Source of the DNA: Pegea sp. RAD2-039 | Lineage: Eukaryota > Chordata > Thaliacea > Salpida > Salpidae | Reading direction: 5' to 3' | Assembly: GCA_034620365.1 (NCBI GenBank) | Contig: JAQGEQ010000020.1 | Coordinates: forward strand, 1-64,000 | Length of the DNA stretch: 64,000 bases | Part shown: one piece after another, positions 61,350 to 64,000 of the stretch | How the letters are laid out: each line of letters starts with the position of its first letter | Position numbering within the stretch: position 1 is the first letter of the stretch | Notes under the pieces: generated by a model | Seen by the model: the letters and a program-made list of their open reading frames with translations, nothing else | What the model was told of the DNA's origin: nothing | The model's database searches: none | Translations under genes and position numbers: made by a program

Positions 61350-64000
61350 AAACCCGAAATTACTATAATAGCGTGATAGAGTATTCTTCTCACAAATAAT
61401 CTGTTTACGAATTGAAGTTTGATAATTTATTTTATAAAAATTTATCTGAAATTATATACAACTTTTTTATTAAAAAATTCTTTATAACTTCATCTTTTTA
61501 AGAGATTATTGATTTGAAATCTGAAAATTGGTTTAATTTAACTTGAAACTAATCTTCTAATTTATCATTAATTGTTTTGGCCATCAAATTTACCAAAAGC
61601 AACTTTATTGGCGCTAATCCAAGGCAATGCTTCAAATTTACAATACATACTAATGAGCAGTCTTTAACTCTTTTTAAACTGAAAAAATTATTAACAAATT
61701 AAAAAGGATTACAAAGGTTTGAAAAATAGTTTATTGAAATTTTACGAGGACTGTTCATTCAAATTAAACCCGCAATCCATTTTAATATTCAGTTCCATTA
61801 TTTTCAACAACAAAACTCTTTAAACGTGAATGGTATATAGCAGCACACAAACATATGATTTAACATCGTAGTTGAACTTTTAATGACCTGTCACAAACCT
61901 GAAAGTAAACAAAGATACCTCTTAACCCAAACTAAACGGTTTATAAGATACTGGGTTTGGTTTTACTTTAAGTGTTTACATCTACTTCATGATTAATTCA
62001 TTTCATGTAGAGATATAAGCTAATATCTTATGGGAATTACTATTTCTTATGATTTAATTTAATTTACAATTACATGAGAGATAATACATAAGCCTTAAAA
62101 CATGAAAATGTAAAAACTGACATTATAATAAAGATCAATAAACCTAAAAAATCTTTTTATTTCATTTATCATTTTTTAAATCTTTAAGTTTTGAGCTCTT
62201 TTAAAATAATAGACAAAAATGAAGTGCTTATATTTGGTTTTCAAGATTGGGTTTGTTTTCAAGTAAAACCCAATTAAATTTACATAAATTGGTACTTTAT
62301 CAAAAGAAGAATTTGAAATATCATCACTATTAGATGTTTCTGTAAAAAGCGTTGGCTTTACCGCGCTCTACTACAAGCAAAAGAGCTTTACATACCCTTG
62401 CCTACAAACAGAAAGATTTTTGTTTTTTTTTAAACTAAAACTTCATTTTCTGTTGCATAGGAACACAAGAAACATTTTTATTAAATTTTATTTTCTTTGT
62501 TTACATAAAAGTTTCAAAGTAACAACTAAACTTAGGATTACAAATCTGGTAATATTTTAAACCGATTAATTAACCATTTTATTCAATGTTTCGAAGACTA
62601 TAGAGATCTTTTTAAGCGAATTCAGTTTGTATTAAATATAAAGTAACAAAAAAGGGCGACCATAAATATTTTCCTTGTGTTAAAATGCTTGAAAACAGAA
62701 AGAAAAGTCTTCCAAAGTTTCAAAGCAAGTAAAGTAGTCAACAAGTTTTCATTCCATTGTTCCATATTTTCGTTTGGGAAAATTACAAATCGAAAATGAG
62801 AAAACCACCGAATATGAAACTTGGAATACAAAATATTTGCTTTTTAAGTTTTTTGTTTACTGAGCAGAGTAAGAAAAGATTCAAATAAAGAATGAAGAGG
62901 AAAAAAGAACATGAAGAAAATATTTTTATTTATGAGAGCTTGTTGTTGTTTCTCACTTTACAAAAACATATAAGTAAAAACAGTTAATATTTTATAGTAT
63001 AAAAAATTGGATAAAATCAAAAACAATTGAAAAAGGATTAAAATTCAGAAAATAATAGTTGATAAAAAAGATGCTTTTTTAGCTATGAAATTTTTCGTAT
63101 AAATTTCACTTGGAAAAATAGGATGTTGACTGACTAATTTTGCTGCATTCTAGTTTGTGGTTAACAATCAAAATTGTTTTTCAAATCCATGGAATTTACA
63201 AATATATATTACATAATTTACTATTTTTAATGTCTATTGAAAACTATCTCCAATATACAAAAGATTGTTTTTCAGATTTTACAGCGAGAAAATGTGTTTT
63301 TTTGGAAAATACTTTTAATTATTTCAAATCAATAAAAAGATGAAGCAATAAAACTGTTATCTGCGAGTTTCTTATCAACGATTCAATCTGATTAAATTTA
63401 AATCATTACAAATTATATTTTAAAAAATTTCTTTGTATTTTTTTGATAAGAGAGATAATCTTTTATGCAAAATTAGTTGAATGATAATTCTCCAGTACAA
63501 AATATTCTCAGCTATGTGAAACCTGTAAAACTGTAAAACCATATATAGAGATATGTTCTAACAACTTTGATTGAAACTATTGAAATTGGTGGTCAATGTA
63601 AGTTCTATGTTTTTAAGCATTGTGCTCTAAAATTATGTTTCAAAGTTGAAAAAGTGATGTACTACATTTGATTATTGTAAGCTTGCAAAAAATATTAAGA
63701 TTAGTCAAGTTATTCAAGCTACAAATAAAACGTAAAATACTTCTTTTGTATAAGCACAGTATGAGCATGTAGAAGCTTTATGTAAAGAAGTAAAGCGAGT
63801 CGAAGACAACTTAAAAGATTTTTACCATTGTAAAAGTTTGATTCAATTTTGAACTCATTTGAACTTTAATGTTTAGTTTTGAAATTACTCAAAAACTTTT
63901 GAAAACTATTAAACAATATTTGCAATAAATCAAAGTCTTATAAGCTCATGACTATGAAAAGATTTTTAAAAATAAAATTCGTTCAAATCCAAATACTGAT
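61350..64000. other. AT-rich end of window, no gene seen
   Basis: Only short, low-complexity open frames (for example 62622-62831 minus and 63140-63343 plus). No motif or repeat recognised. Confidence 0.45.

Noticed and set aside
1..64000. CRISPR array or bacterial operon structure
   Set aside because: No regularly spaced repeats, no Shine-Dalgarno context and clear spliceosomal introns; the DNA is eukaryotic.

Overview
The window is AT-rich (about 30% G+C by eye), gene-poor DNA from an animal nuclear genome. The evidence is animal-type proteins (an Aurora B-like kinase, a polypyrimidine tract-binding protein, delta-COP, VWA8), GT-AG introns, AATAAA poly(A) signals, a LINE reverse-transcriptase tail and an exact NRF-1-type site. 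Introns that can be placed by homology are very short (34-57 bp in the delta-COP/VWA8 relic). Three intact ORFs have a 3' splice acceptor 30-55 nt before the ATG, which fits a 5'-UTR intron or spliced-leader trans-splicing. Together these would suit a small-intron lineage such as an appendicularian tunicate, but the species cannot be fixed from the sequence and this is only inference.

Layout. (1) 0.25-8.7 kb: two almost identical, intronless Aurora B-like kinase genes lie in direct orientation 7002 bp apart. Between them, on the minus strand, lies a decayed relic in which the 5' two-thirds of a delta-COP (ARCN1) gene is joined head-to-tail to the middle of a VWA8 gene. It keeps recognisable introns but carries many frameshifts, a stop codon and internal deletions. 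VWA8 similarity runs right up to the 3' edge of Aurora copy 1. A LINE reverse-transcriptase tail lies about 50 bp beyond the matching edge of copy 2. (2) 12.2-14.1 kb: an intact intronless PTB-like RNA-binding protein that lacks RRM1. (3) 14.2-29.9 kb: no gene seen. (4) 30.2-34.2 kb: a purine-rich, coding-like but broken stretch, then a three-exon minus-strand gene for a P-loop GTPase with a good TATA box and a roughly 97-bp foldback element in its first intron. (5) 34.3-64 kb: no convincing gene, but there are islands of higher G+C with promoter-like motifs near 43.0, 48.7, 49.8-50.3 and 60.9-61.3 kb. One may hold a first coding exon.

The intact genes do not form an obvious pathway. Aurora B-like kinase acts in mitosis, PTB in splicing, and the GTPase is of unknown role. 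The intronless Aurora and PTB genes, one next to a LINE tail, suggest that retroposition and segmental duplication shaped the left 14 kb. Two palindromic octamers, TGACGTCA (13 exact copies) and TCACGTGA (5), are far commoner than base composition predicts and mark most of the G+C-richer islands.
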